DNA of 64,000 bases. Origin: Xylaria sp. FL1777 (lineage: Eukaryota > Ascomycota > Sordariomycetes > Xylariales > Xylariaceae). Shown one piece after another: positions 22,120-33,434 of this stretch (position 1 is the first letter of the stretch; each line of letters starts with the position of its first letter). The notes below the pieces were generated by a model. It saw nothing but the letters and a program-made list of their open reading frames with translations. It was not told the DNA's origin and ran no database searches. Both the position numbers and the translations under genes were made by a program. The DNA is taken from positions 620,001 to 684,000 of the forward strand of contig MU400508.1 of the NCBI GenBank assembly GCA_022578965.1. The letters run 5' to 3'.

Positions 22120-24154
22120 CTATGTTTTGTAATATTTGGGTCCCTCTCCACCTTGGGGCACAGCCCAGTTGATGTCTTGATGAGGAGCCTTGATATCGCA
22201 GGTCTTACAATGAATACAGCTAGCTTGGAGTTAGCACAGGTCATCAGGAGAACCGGGAAAACACTTACTTTTGGGCGTTTATTTGGAATCGGACGCCGAG
22301 TGGTTTGGATTCATCTTCAACATACTCGTAGACACCGGCGGGGCAGAAGCGGTTCTCTAGGCCCTTATATGGAGGCCATGTCTCGACGGCATGAGCATCC
22401 CAGTCCTTCACTTGGAGATGGACCGGCTGGTCTTCTTCGTGGTTCGTCCCCGTCCGAGAAACACTGGTCAGGATGTCGAAGGAGATCTTTCCATCTGGTT
22501 TGGGATATTCAATCTTTGTACATTTATCAGCATGTTTTGTTGCCTCATGGTCACGTTGCTTATGCTTCAATGTCCAAGGAACTCGTCCTTTAAGCACATA
22601 GGCCTCCAAGCCCGAATACATGATTCCGCCGTAAACACCGAGGGGGTTGTGGAAAGAAGGTCGCATGTTTCTAACCGCTTTCAGTTCTTTCCAGATTTCT
22701 GATTTCCGCAGAGAATCTTCGTAATCGTAAAGGAAGACAGCACCTGGATTACCTTCCGACAAAGCAGTCCAGGTTGCTTCAGCAGCCAGCATGCCAGACT
22801 TCATAGCGTTATGTGTACCTTTGACTTTAGGAACATTGACGAAGCCAGCAGAATCACCTATTAACGCCCCGCCAGGGAAGGCGACCTTAGGAATGGACTG
22901 AAAGCCGCCCTCATTCAGGGCTCTCGCACCATAAGATAAACACTTGCCACCCTCGAGAACTGATCTGTATAGAGGGTGTTGCTTCAGCTTCTGAAATTCG
23001 CCGTACGGTGATAGCCAGGGATTCGGATAGTCTAGTGCAACAACCAAACCAATGCTCACAAGGTTTTCTCCGAAATGGTACATCCAAGCGCCACCGTATG
23101 TATCAGAAGGTAATGGGTAGCCCATGGAATGTACAATCTGGCCCTTGTTGAACTTCTCGGGCTCGATCTCCCAAACCTCCTTTAAACCAAGACCATATGT
23201 CTGGGGCTGGCTATCTCTCCTTAGGTCAAACTTGTTGATGACCTGTTTCGTTAGGCTACCGTGGCAGCCCTCGGCAAACATGGTGACTCTCGCGTGGAAC
23301 TCCATACCCCGTTCAAAACTATCTTTCGGTCTTCCATTTCGAGCAATACCTAGGTCGTTTGTCGCCACACCCTTGACTGATCCGGCCGAGTCATAGAGAA
23401 CTTCTGAGGCTGCGAAGCCAGGATATACCTCGACACCCACTTCCTCGGCCCGCTCACCTAACCATTTGGTGAATTCGTTCAAGCTGACGATATAGTTGCC
23501 GTGATTGTTCATCTGAGGAGGGGTCGGGATGGGTATGGCGGAAGACTTAGTCAAGAACCTCATCGTGTCTCCGCTAGCCGGAGTGGCATGCTCGAAACGA
23601 TTTGCGTTATCCTTGTCAAGCCAGTCAGGGAAGAGTTCGCTCACGGCGGTCGGCTGTATGACAGCACCCGAGAGGATATGTGCGCCAATTTCACCAGCCT
23701 TCTCCAGCAATAGGACTCTAAATTCTTCATTGCCATTTTCGTTGGCCAATTGCTTCAGACGAATCGCAGCACTCAGCCCAGCCGGCCCTGCAACAGACCA
23801 CGACACATTAGTGTTCACGTCCACAAAGATCAGTGGCAGACAATGGTATTCTTAGTAGGGTTATATACCTCCTCCTATTATACACACATCGACCTCATCA
23901 CTCTCTCGCTCAATAGATGCAGGATCAAAGCCCTCTTCAACGCTTGCGAAGGATCGTGGACGGGTTGTGGTGAAGGCGCGTATGGAGAGGCGGGGTGTAG
24001 AGACGATGGGGGCGGCTTGGCGCGCCGTTCGAGACCGCGACACTACTGAATAAGAAGAGTATGATGCCCTGCAAGCCTGGCGAGGTATTCGAGACCGGGC
24101 AGGGGAGAGGAGGCCGCGGCGCGCAAAAGTCTGTAGAGGGGTTGAGGTAGGCAT
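22120..24154 (-). CDS. Electron transfer flavoprotein-ubiquinone oxidoreductase (ETF-QO)
   Basis: Three exons (24154-23869, 23787-22269, 22219-22120) give 634 aa in frame. Residues 1 to about 75 are Arg/Ser/Ala-rich with few acidic residues, a mitochondrial presequence; the enzyme acts on the inner membrane, passing electrons from ETF to ubiquinone during fatty-acid, amino-acid and N-methyl-compound oxidation. Exon 1 ends inside the FAD loop CIIGGG, and exon 2 resumes [11 protein letters not shown]. The 4Fe-4S cluster Cys residues are the one in [11 protein letters not shown] plus three in the last exon, NCIHCKTC, followed by [11 protein letters not shown]. The final exon is found only by splicing at a perfect GTAAGT; without it the frame reads a TAA overlapping the donor, and the cluster would be lost. 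Nothing looks damaged. A yeast relative is CIR2. Confidence 0.96.
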
Positions 24155-25000
24155 TGTGACGACCTATTCCAGGTGCTGCTAATCACTTAGCACGTTCAAC
24201 GCCGGTCGCATTACAAGATAAAGAGCATCATCAATTAGCCAGAAAAAAGCGTAGTGGAATAGTAGGTGCTGTAAGTAGGGTCTGTAAGTAGGGTCCGCCA
24301 CAACGGTTTGACGGCAAAGAATAAGTCAGGTCTATCTAATCAGTCTGGAGCCGAAGCGGAAGCTTTGGCGGCAATGATGACATCAAATCCGAGGTATAGG
24401 TGGTATTTATGGCCAATCAGGGATAAACAATTAGAGAGAGACCCTTAGCTCCCCTCCATCCCGCAAGTAACCGAGGGATTCTGCCCACTAACCTTAGCGT
24501 ACCTAGGTAGGAAAAGATACCCATCTAGGTAGGTTGGGACTGTTGATAATTATTTCTGTCCGATAACGGGGAAGCTTATTTATCGATAGAATTATTTTCA
24601 TTCTAGTTCCGTAAACACCATGTATATGTATAGGTATTGATCTCCAGCAACATATAAGATAGAAGCTCTAACCACGTTTAAGATCAAGGTCGCACTCTTG
24701 CTACTATCGCACGTGAAAGGCACTGATTCCCCATTTCTCTACGAGAAAAGGAGGCACGTCAGCCATGCCAGTGTCAATTAAGCCATGTCGCAGAACTCAT
24801 CACTATTTTAATTGAGTGAAATTTTGGGTGCAGCGAAAGAGGATAGTTCGACGCCGGGCCAGCTCTTAACTTCAGGCAGCCAGATGAACCTCTACGCCGG
24901 CACGTTGCTAATTGGTAATGACCGGCTCATAAGTTTATCCATTTCTACATCGAGAAGGCCTTTCATTGATTATCACCTTGAAGCCGTGGAGATGGTCTCC
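24155..25000. other. Promoter side of ETF-QO and 3' side of the AIG2-like gene
   Basis: No gene supported. A 13-bp tandem duplication is at 24270-24295 and a TACCTAGGTA copy at 24500. Confidence 0.5.
24270..24295. repeat. 13-bp tandem duplication
   Basis: The unit TGTAAGTAGGGTC is present twice, perfectly, at 24270-24282 and 24283-24295. Confidence 0.85.
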
Positions 25001-26412
25001 CTAAACGTCACCAACAAACCGAAATGTGAGCCCCTTAACATTGCTAATCCCAATCTTAAGCTCGCATCTCACGACTTCGTACTTTTCCGTCTCGTAGCAG
25101 CGGAGAATCTCTTCTTGAGCTTGGTTCTGGACCAAGAACGCACTTCCATGCACGACTCCTCCAGGGCTATCTATCAGAGCCTTATATTTCCCACCCCAAG
25201 TCGTAAGGATACCTCCATGAACAGTGGCGTCCTCGTACGACGGTTTCACACCAAGGAGGCGACCTAACACCGCAGGGTCGGCCAGTGTTCCATAAAAGAA
25301 GTACCAGACTGGGTACTGATTTTGGGAAGGGATGAGTCTTTTATTATATTCTAAGGAAGGGCGATTCTGTGGCATCGTAGCGTCAATTCCAAGAGTCGGG
25401 TATGCCGATATGGTCGAGAGTTCTTTAGCAGCAATTGAGTATGGGATAAATGTGGGCTGGAAGCGCGACTCGTTGTGAGACAGGTAGGCAAGGATGCTAT
25501 TTCTAGCAGCCATGTCGACCTTGCACTACAACGCCTAACGTCAGTCATTTTCTCATCGAATAGCGACGCGAGGAATTGGGAAGCTAGACTTGGAAGCCAG
25601 CTATCAGGCAAGCACTCTGACAATAACACTTCGTCATTCTACCAAGAACAATAACAGACGATGGTCAAGGCAATCATCGCTAATTACTTACGAATGCAGC
25701 CGGCTTATCATCATCATCCGTGCCATAGTACACCGGTGGATCTTGCTTCAACTGCGAAGCCATCTTTACGACCTCCACAGTATCAATTGGGCCTTCGAAT
25801 TTCAGAAGGTAGTTTTGGTTATGGGCGGTAGCTTGGATCGTCGATATCCTCGGTACTCTGAAGGTGCCAGAATACTCGTATGCCTCTTTGTTGAACCCTT
25901 GTGCTTCCTTTTCGGCGCGTACGATCTCCCAATGCGACTCTGACACTCTAGGTCTAGATAAGTCCGACCTATGATCTTGTATTTCCTGAAAGGCCTATTT
26001 GAAAATCTATAGTCAGTAATTATTTTAAACAGGGCCCAACCCTATGTTAGCTTGCAAGTATATCAAGGGCAGCAACCTCTACTAAGGCATGTTCTCCGGA
26101 GGTATAAGAGTGCAGGCATCCCAGTTACTCAGCATGAGTAAATAGCTGAACAGGTCTATCTTGGATAGAGCACTAAGCTAGACTAGAGTGGTAGGACTGC
26201 TGTAATCCTCGGCAGAGGCAGCGTACTAACCTTGGAATATGATAATCCAAATAATAACTGCCACCTCTTGATGTCGTTGTGGTCAGGTTCGTCAGGCTGT
26301 TCTGATTGATGAGCCGCAACATGGGCCAGGAGCCCAAGTTCGTTTAAGATGACCATCGTTACAGGTCGATGAATATCATCTGTTCGGGGTAGAAGGTGCT
26401 TGTGATATGGCG
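25001..26412 (-). CDS. AIG2-like / gamma-glutamylcyclotransferase-fold protein, 5' end unresolved
   Basis: Three exons are clear: 26412-26231, 25994-25692 and 25525-25001, in frame over about 335 codons. The first exon carries PYHKHLLPRTDDIHRPVTMV and NDIKRWQLLFGLSYSK; a GTTAGT donor leads to AFQEIQDHRSDLSRPR, then FRVPRISTIQATAHNQNYLL. The last exon holds the AIG2/GGCT fold: YPVWYFFYGTLADPAVLGRLL is the substrate-loop motif (YGTL), and RCYETEKYEVVRC and GLTFRFVGDV end the domain. The fold is shared by gamma-glutamylcyclotransferases and by proteins of unknown activity, so no reaction is assigned. The 26412 boundary is an acceptor (TTGCAG); the true first exon lies further upstream, but I could not place its ATG, and an internal ATG at 26356-26354 is an alternative start. 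Confidence 0.8.
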
Positions 26413-28469
26413 CTGCAATTGAAAGAGCAATGTCTATAAATTTTAAGCTTTGCTATCAGGTCCGAGTGAAACATAGAGAGAACGTTTTGAGAGGCTCAGA
26501 AGTTCGTTTGCAGGGCCGCATTCCTCTGCATTCCTTCACATAACTCAATTCCAGACATTTAATTATAAAGAAAGTTAAAACTAGGAAAAAGGTCTTTAGA
26601 GTTTCGTGTGTCACTATGTTAACGATATTTATTCACAAATTTAACTTTCTTGCCGGTCCTAGAACCTAAACTTACAGGAAGTCAAAGATTTAGAATGGGG
26701 CGATATAGACTTTCGGAAATTGCTACTACCTTAAGAAAAGTAAACGAAGATTATGTGGAAATTGTGGCGGCATTTGAAGGCTTTTCTCATTAGTTCACAA
26801 CTTGTAATAAGTTTGCAGTACGGTATCTTTGGGGGATCCTTAAGCACCACCTAAAGAAGGACAGCCTCGTGCTGCGCAAACAGCATTCTCACGACCGGGG
26901 GTGACTTCAAACTACGGCTAGTCAAGCTTTAGTAGCACGCGTGACTTCAAGCCCATCTATGCAATCTAATGCCATAGCAATATTGTAGGCAGCTACGGCC
27001 TAGCTATGTATATATATGGTAGCTACAGTGTTAGGACACTAGGTCCACTCCATCCCATCTACAACTACAGTACATTCACACAATGGCAAAGCTTGACAAA
27101 TATAGAGTCCTTTATCGTGCAACTCTGCCACGGCAGCCATGTCGGCTCGAACGTCTGTTGCTTTAACCGCGCTCTCAAAGTTTTCTCTAGAAAAGCCTTT
27201 TTTAGCGAGAAACTACATTCAGTAGTGTTCCTTGATCCTGTACATGTAGTGCTCCATTGGTCTCGTGTCGAAGAGAGCTATTGCGATCAAGGAGTCGTTC
27301 ACTAGCTACTACCACGCTACCCAGACTGCCGCTACGCAAAAGCGTGGCAACCGATACTCGCAAGTCTCGCTTCCGGCATCTGGTGGTAGTGTGTAAAGCC
27401 AAAATAGAATCACCCTTTAGTCACATGATAGAGCTTTCACGTCTTATATCACTCTTAGGAACTGGAAACAACTCTAATCACGTTTCTTGTAGTATCCGCT
27501 CCTCTTCTAAAGCTGGAGGTGCCAATGGCAATTTCTATCTATTTTCTTTTAGCATGACCTAGGAGGACGTCAAGAAAAATAGATCTTGTTGTTTGAGCTA
27601 GTATTTATAGTGGTTCGATTCACTTCCTCTGACGCTGTCCGAGGAAAGCTCTCAACTACACGCCAGATAGTTGGAACCATTTGACGTGTCAATCTCAACA
27701 TCACAAATTCTCGAACACCGTTCAGGTCTCTCTCTACCATTGGCGCGAGCTCAAGGGGAAGGCCTTCTAGAGCTGTCATTCCTGGCAGGCAGTTATCCTG
27801 GAGGCTTAGCACAGCTACGAGCAGATGTTGGTTGAGGAAGAGATGATGGTGTCGCCCAGAGAGAACTCTTCCAAGTGCTGTTTTCTCAGCCTTACGTTGA
27901 GTATTCATTATGAAGGTCGTCGTTTTAACGGATTAACGAAGGAATGGAGGTTAGTAACGACAAGGCAGACGACGACACCGATGTTGACAACTGACGACGG
28001 CCTCGACTAAGTCTAGGGCCTAGGTAGGAAAATGCCGGCGGCACCAACTGCATTAATGGGATAGATGCCCTTTCACGCTGCATCTTCCCTTTGATTGACA
28101 ACATGGGGATTTATTAATTTTAACCTTTGTCTAGAGATAACCCATGTCATGTTAAGAACAAAGGTAGTTATTCGTTGAAAGCTCACGTCAAGAGAATATA
28201 GAATATATATAATACAAAAGCATAGATGATACAAGGGCATAGATATTCGTTCTTTCATATAAATCAGTCTTCCAACCTCGTTCGCAGCCACATCTAGTTT
28301 ATCTAACGCTCACTCACCTCTCCTCTCACCATTATTTACTTACAGCAAAAGTAGATCAGAATAAACACCCGATCAAACTTCCAAGCATAGAGACTTGACC
28401 AGATAGCTTCCAGAGGACATTAGTAGCTTCGATTAAACAGTATTACTCTTAGCCCGTATATCAATCACA
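26413..28469. other. Spacer containing the missing AIG2-like first exon and one doubtful frame
   Basis: AT-rich in its first half. The first exon of the AIG2-like gene should lie near 26413-26800. Except for the weak frame at 27570-27908, no gene is supported. A long leader for the gene at 28470 is possible. Confidence 0.4.
27570..27908 (-). CDS. Hypothetical 112-aa protein, weak
   Basis: The frame starts with an ATG and has an amphipathic, protein-like pattern (LVAVLSLQDNCLPGM, LPLELAPMVERDL, MLRLTRQMVPTIWRVVESF). No domain is recognised and no splice partner was found. It may be a gene fragment, part of a longer spliced gene, or chance. Confidence 0.25.
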   Translation of the reverse strand: MNTQRKAEKTALGRVLSGRHHHLFLNQHLLVAVLSLQDNCLPGMTALEGLPLELAPMVERDLNGVREFVMLRLTRQMVPTIWRVVESFPRTASEEVNRTTINTSSNNKIYFS

Positions 28470-29159
28470 ATGGCATCCCCGCAGAGCGCAGAGCAAAACT
28501 CGCCGCCAACGAAGGCCAAGGCCCGAGCCATCTTCAAGCCACGCTGGGATCACCCGGCCGTAGCCGAGGCCCACGTATACCAGATCTTCAAACAACGACC
28601 GAACAACCTCGACCTCGTAGCAGCCGAGTTAGCACCTCTCTTCGGCTTCGGCGCCGCCTCAAACCACGACGTCCTCGCGCGATCGAGGTCGCAAGCCGTC
28701 TTCGCGAGCCAGATATTACAGGAGCCCTTCGGCGAATTCGCGATCCTCTTCCTAAAAGGTGAGTGGTCTCTGCCCACGCCCAAGTGGGATTCCACGCTGG
28801 CGATTGTCAAGGAGCACGCGGAGGATAAGGCCTGGAGGGGGGAGAAGTGTCCCCTCCCAGATACCGCGAGCGTGGATGAGTTCTGCGCTCGCGCGCTAAT
28901 CCGTACCATGTATCTCTTGAAAAATCCTGAAAAACACCTTCGTATGTTGGACTGGTTGCGGAATGCGGAGGAGGATGATGATGTGTATTGGGTTTTTTTC
29001 TTTTCTCTCGCTTATCTCCAGCTCGAGGCCATGCATTTCAACAAAAGCCACGCGTTGTTTAGGGATTTGGTTTCTCACTACGTCAACAAGATTAAGGGCC
29101 TCGGATCGATCTTTGATGAGATTTATAGGCTTATGGCCCTGAGGAGAGTTAAGGGGTAA
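28470..29159 (+). CDS. Unrecognised conserved-looking 229-aa helical protein
   Basis: A single exon opens with ATGGCATCC in a good context and ends at TAA 29157-29159. I do not recognise a named family. The first 20 residues are polar with Pro/Lys/Ala. Residues 25-110 form several helices with Ala/Leu repeats (VYQIFKQRPNNLDLVAAELA, GEFAILFLKGEW). The rest has an aromatic acidic stretch (EEDDDVYWVFFFSLAYLQLE) and helices reminiscent of TPR-like alpha-helical pairs. There is no signal peptide and no convincing membrane helix; the FFFSLAYL run is short and flanked by acids. Codon use looks like that of neighbouring genes, with GC-rich third positions in the first half. Confidence 0.75.
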   Translation: MASPQSAEQNSPPTKAKARAIFKPRWDHPAVAEAHVYQIFKQRPNNLDLVAAELAPLFGFGAASNHDVLARSRSQAVFASQILQEPFGEFAILFLKGEWSLPTPKWDSTLAIVKEHAEDKAWRGEKCPLPDTASVDEFCARALIRTMYLLKNPEKHLRMLDWLRNAEEDDDVYWVFFFSLAYLQLEAMHFNKSHALFRDLVSHYVNKIKGLGSIFDEIYRLMALRRVKG

Positions 29160-29558
29160 GATATGAAAATTAGAATTTTAATATCTTAGGTAATTCCTTC
29201 AATAATAAATTTCAAGTAGCTATTACGACGATACATATTCCAGTTTTTCTTTAAGTTGTGTGACTTTGTCTATTTCACCGAAATTAAGGATTACACTTAA
29301 AGGTGTAAGTTGATCTCTCTGATAGAAGTGAACAGCTAGGCCGCCACTCATAAAAAAAGGGGCTACGCTGGGCAGATTCCAAGCGATAACGCAACCCGGG
29401 GTTTCTTTGGTAGGAATTAAATTACAAACTAAACATTTAGCTAATACAAAATTACAACTTTCGTCCCTGAGGCAGGCAATCTATCCTTGCATCCCAGCAC
29501 AAGAGGGATACTTTTACTTTACCAAGCCACTTTTTGATACGCCAAACCATACATGTCC
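29160..29558. other. Spacer between convergent genes
   Basis: Contains only the two 3' ends; no other feature seen. Confidence 0.5.
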
Positions 29559-32214
29559 TTAGACGCCGGGGAAGGTAAAACCCGGCAAGTCGGGCCAGTT
29601 GCCCACCTCAGCCGGGTCACCTCCGATGCGGACCCAGACGGAATGGCTGGGCGTCGGGCCGTCTAGAACAAAGAGCTGGTACCAAGCCGGCGGGCTAACA
29701 TAAGCATTCGGCGGCGCCGTGACGGTGCACGCGGTGCCCTGGCATGTGAAGGCCGGGAATATCGTCCGCTGACCCATGTTGTTGCCATGTGTCGAGCCGA
29801 CGGCCGCGATGAGCGATACCTTGACGGCGCCGGTGAACGTCGAGGTCAGCGTGAAGGGCACGGTCTGGCCGTAGGCCCAGTCCGTGTTCTGGATCGTGAA
29901 CGTCGGCTTGGCCGCGCCGGAGAGGATGTAGTCGGGCGAGAAGTACTCGAGCCGGTACTCCTCCGGGTTGACGCCATCCTGTGGGTCGGATCCCGACACG
30001 AGGACGCGTCCGTCGTTCATCAAGACCGCCTCGGAGTGGTAGAGTCGTGCGATGGTCGAGCTGGCGAGCTGCGTCATTCGCGCGCCGACTGGCTTCGAAG
30101 GGTCGTACAGTACGGCGCCTTTGTTCGGGTTCGGGGCCAGGCCGAAGCCTGCGCGCCCGTTGACGGCGCCGTTGAGGATCAAGTAGCGTCCGTCGGGGAG
30201 GTTCACCATGCATGAGACGACGCGAGTCGATGGCTAAGGTGGGAGGTTAGCAGAAGAGCTCTAAGCGTCAGATAGAAAGCAGATGAAAATGTAAGTAGAA
30301 GGGGGTGCTACTCACCATTCTTTCAATAGTCCACTGGGCATCTGAAGCTTCTGGCTGAGTGGAAATACAGTTATCCAAACCGAAATTCGCGCCATCAGTT
30401 GTACCACCACAAATCAGTACGGTTAGTGGATCGGTGTAAGGAGCGTGTTGTGGGAGGAGACTCATTGTTCCCTGCAATGGATAGTTTCGTCCAGCTTCAG
30501 GGTTGTTGACGGCTCCGGGCATCTGCGGCAACATTTTAGTCGTGTGGAAGTCAGCCTGTGATATAAGCCGGGCTTCATTATATTGGGAGAAGAATATGTC
30601 ACCCGAAGGTACAATGGCCAGGAAGGGGTACGAGTTGATCTTCTCGACGTTTTGGAGGTAGTCCAGGTATGTGGAATTCGTGACTCCAGCAGGCCTTGGT
30701 AGAATTTCACAGGTTGGAACCACCGGGCCGTCCGAACCGTCCTCGCCGCCCATGACGAGAATAGATCCGTTGCTGAGTGTCATCGCAGTCGGGTACCAGC
30801 GGGCATCTAAGAGTGACAGTGTAGTCACATCCTCCTCCCAGTCGTTTGTCCCATTCTTCCCCAAGCCCGGTTGAGGTGTGAAGAGCCGGACACCGTACAG
30901 CGATTGAAGTGACCAACCCCCGACGTTTATTTGGCGTCCGGCTTTATCGGGCAGCACCAGAGACGCGGAGCAGAAGACGTCGGTTTTAAGTTGAAGCTCG
31001 CGGAAGGCCGTGCCGTATTGCGGCGCAAGCGTAGGATCGAACTCAAATGAGCCGCTGCTGTTGTCGTAGACCTGCGTGCCATGCTTCTCTACGAAAACGA
31101 CCTTTTCATTGACACCAACAACGCTGATAAGGGGTAGAAGGGGCGCCGACATAATAAAGTCATAGCTTCCAGCTGCGATACCTTGAGCGTACGTCCATGT
31201 CGTCAAAGCTGCACCAGTCCACTGGTAGTACGACAGCCTGTTGCCACCACCTAATAGCTCGTCAGTCCTGCATGTAGGTATGTCAATACGTAACTGTTGA
31301 ACAAACCACAGAGATGGTGAGCGTCGCCTGGGCAAGGAATGCTGCAATCGGACTCTGACCCGTTGACGACTGGGTGGATATCGCCACAAACTAGGGACAC
31401 TCGTGTTAGTCCCACTCTCAGGGAAAGAAGATCGAGTGCCTCATTACTTACAACACTGGTAGCCATATTCGACACCGCCCGCACTGTAACCAAATCGACT
31501 GCAGCCAGCTATGCAAGCCTCGATTGTAGTATTTTGCTCATCTATACTCATCCACGGCAAGGTCCGGTTGTCAATGGCATCACTGCATCTATAATTAGCC
31601 CCGTAGCAGAGCCTCCTTTATTCGTCCTCCCCCCATTCCTTAAGCCAATACTTACACAACGCATCCGTAGTACTCCCAAGAGTCAGGAAGGTTGTCCGTC
31701 AGCGCAGTAGGCGGTTGGAATACTACGAGAGTGTCGTTTGAAAAGACAGAGAGTCTGTTTCCGGCACCACATTCCTGGGAGGCATCGCCGGTGCAAGCCA
31801 TGTTACAGTCTGAGGCGTCTGTCAAGTTGGCGCCATTGCGGAGGAAATTATCACAGAAGCATTGGCTCGCATATTCCAATCCAGCTACGCTGTAGCCAGC
31901 GCCGATACAGGTATTGACGCAAGATTCGATCGTGAGATCATCGCTGTCGGGTTGTTGAATCGAGAGTGCGCGGCCACTGCTGCCCTCTGTATAGCATCCC
32001 CTGTAAGCCCAGGTACCAGGGAGCTCAGGCACGGACCCCAGAGATGTGGGAGTGGGACTTGGCGGATCAGCAGACGACGCAGCCTTCGGGACGATGCTTG
32101 CCGCCGTCTAGATACATCTTATTAGAGAGCCTAGCACGAACGTAGCGTGAGGCGACGGTTGCATACCTGAAGCGCAAGAGCCGCGGCTACGGTAGACCAA
32201 CGAAGGGATGCCAT
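29559..32214 (-). CDS. Secreted glyoxal oxidase (AA5 copper radical oxidase) with two WSC domains
   Basis: Six exons (32214-32167, 32107-31656, 31588-31452, 31390-31307, 31250-30316, 30233-29559) give 776 aa in frame. Exon 1 is almost exactly the signal peptide ([16 protein letters not shown]). Two Cys-rich WSC domains follow: [10 protein letters not shown] to [11 protein letters not shown] (about residues 48-140), and WEYYGCVV to [13 protein letters not shown] (about 160-255). The catalytic barrel covers the rest. Landmarks are [12 protein letters not shown] (the Cys of the Tyr-Cys cofactor), DARWYPTAM (its Tyr), [10 protein letters not shown] (axial Tyr and copper His) and [11 protein letters not shown] (second copper His). 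The enzyme oxidises small aldehydes to acids and makes hydrogen peroxide outside the cell; WSC domains bind glycans and would hold it at the wall or on plant polysaccharide. All copper/radical ligands appear present. Confidence 0.95.
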
Positions 32215-32762
32215 CACTTGAGAACGGCGCAAAACTCAAAAGAAAGTGAGCAACGAGTGAGGTTAGTTTGTAGGAAAGACATGGCCGGCGGTGCAGGATC
32301 CCACCAGGTATTAATTCACATTGTGAACGGCTCTCGGCGCTGACACGCTGGAGAGCGTGCCCTGGATGCGACTGTAGCGTCGAGCTGAGGCTTGCATAGA
32401 AGCCATACATATAGTACCATGCAGCGTGCATTTATTCTGCATGCCGTTGGTTCGCCCAGACAGAGCCCAGAGATGGTAAGGCCGCTATGTCTCGGAGTGC
32501 GGTGCCGTTGCGGTGTACGTACATACCGTACTTTACCTATGTATGCACGTAAGACGAGAAAGGATGAGATTTTCATTTCCACAGCTGCCAACACGATGTG
32601 ACCCTGGTATCGAGCTGAAGAAAATGATTTCATAAATCATGAGTTTTCATTGTTTGCGCCAATTATGTGCATAGATACACATGATAAGAAGTACTAATAC
32701 AGACAGCTAATAGCCTGCTGTGGATTATCATTCTTCCATGTACTTAATCTAGGCGCAGCGGT
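32215..32762. other. Spacer upstream of glyoxal oxidase
   Basis: Promoter region of the glyoxal oxidase gene plus the 3' side of the BYS1 gene. Nothing else seen. Confidence 0.5.
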
Positions 32763-33434
32763 CTAAGCGCCCTCATCCTCAACACAGAGATCGGCCTCTA
32801 GATTCACCGGTTCTGGGCAGCCATATACCTTCTTAGACGCGGGCGTGCTGTAGCAGTCCGCCTCGTTAGCAGCACAGTCGAAGATCAGACATCCTTCACC
32901 AGGAGTTAGGATATTGTGTGAACCGGCGAACGGGTTTCCCCATTCTCTGTGCATATTGAGGTTAGCAAAACGACGAACAATCTACAAGTGAAGTACGTAT
33001 GTAGGACAACGAACGTGCTGAATTCATCTGTGGAGACGCATGTGTTAGTGCGTGCAATCTCGGTAAAGGGGAATACGAGGTTTGGCTTACAGTATGCGTA
33101 ATCTGGGTTCGAGGAGAACGAATAGCCGAAGAACAGCGGATTGGTGAGCGTCTTAGTCGTGGCGATTTTAATGGTCTACATATGCGGTCAGATCACCTCC
33201 TCCATGCCAACGACGTGGAGGTCAGACGAGACATACGGATCCGGAGAGTCGGAAGTCCTCTGCGAAGCGGCCGCCTCCGGGTTGGAGAGCAGTCAGGGTG
33301 CCCGCGGTGCTCCCGTCATATGGGAACGACTGGACGTAGATCGTAGAATTGCAGAAGTTACTGACTACAGCCTGCTGGGCTGAGACACCGCAGATGTAAA
33401 GGGCAGCACCCGTGATGGCGGCTAGGAACTTCAT
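32763..33434 (-). CDS. Secreted BYS1-domain protein with a 13-nt internal exon
   Basis: Exons 33434-33237, 33175-33091, 33027-33015 and 32946-32763 give 159 aa in frame. Residues 1-19 are a signal peptide (MKFLAAITGAALYICGVSA). The body matches the fungal BYS1 family (first described as a yeast-phase protein of Blastomyces; small, thaumatin-like): VVSNFCNSTIYVQSFPYDGS, LTNPLFFGYSFSSNPDYAYYEFS, EWGNPFAGSHNILTPGEGC and the Cys-rich C-terminus with four or more Cys. Exon 3 is only 13 nt and encodes the YEFST junction; it is required because direct joining would lose the conserved YYEFS...EWGNPF run. Function of the family is unclear; many members are secreted during host contact or development. 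It is transcribed in the same direction as the glyoxal oxidase. Confidence 0.88.

Noticed and set aside
29695..30215. Long Arg/His-rich frames on both strands over the glyoxal oxidase last exon
   Set aside because: Shadow frames produced by GC-rich codons of the real gene.
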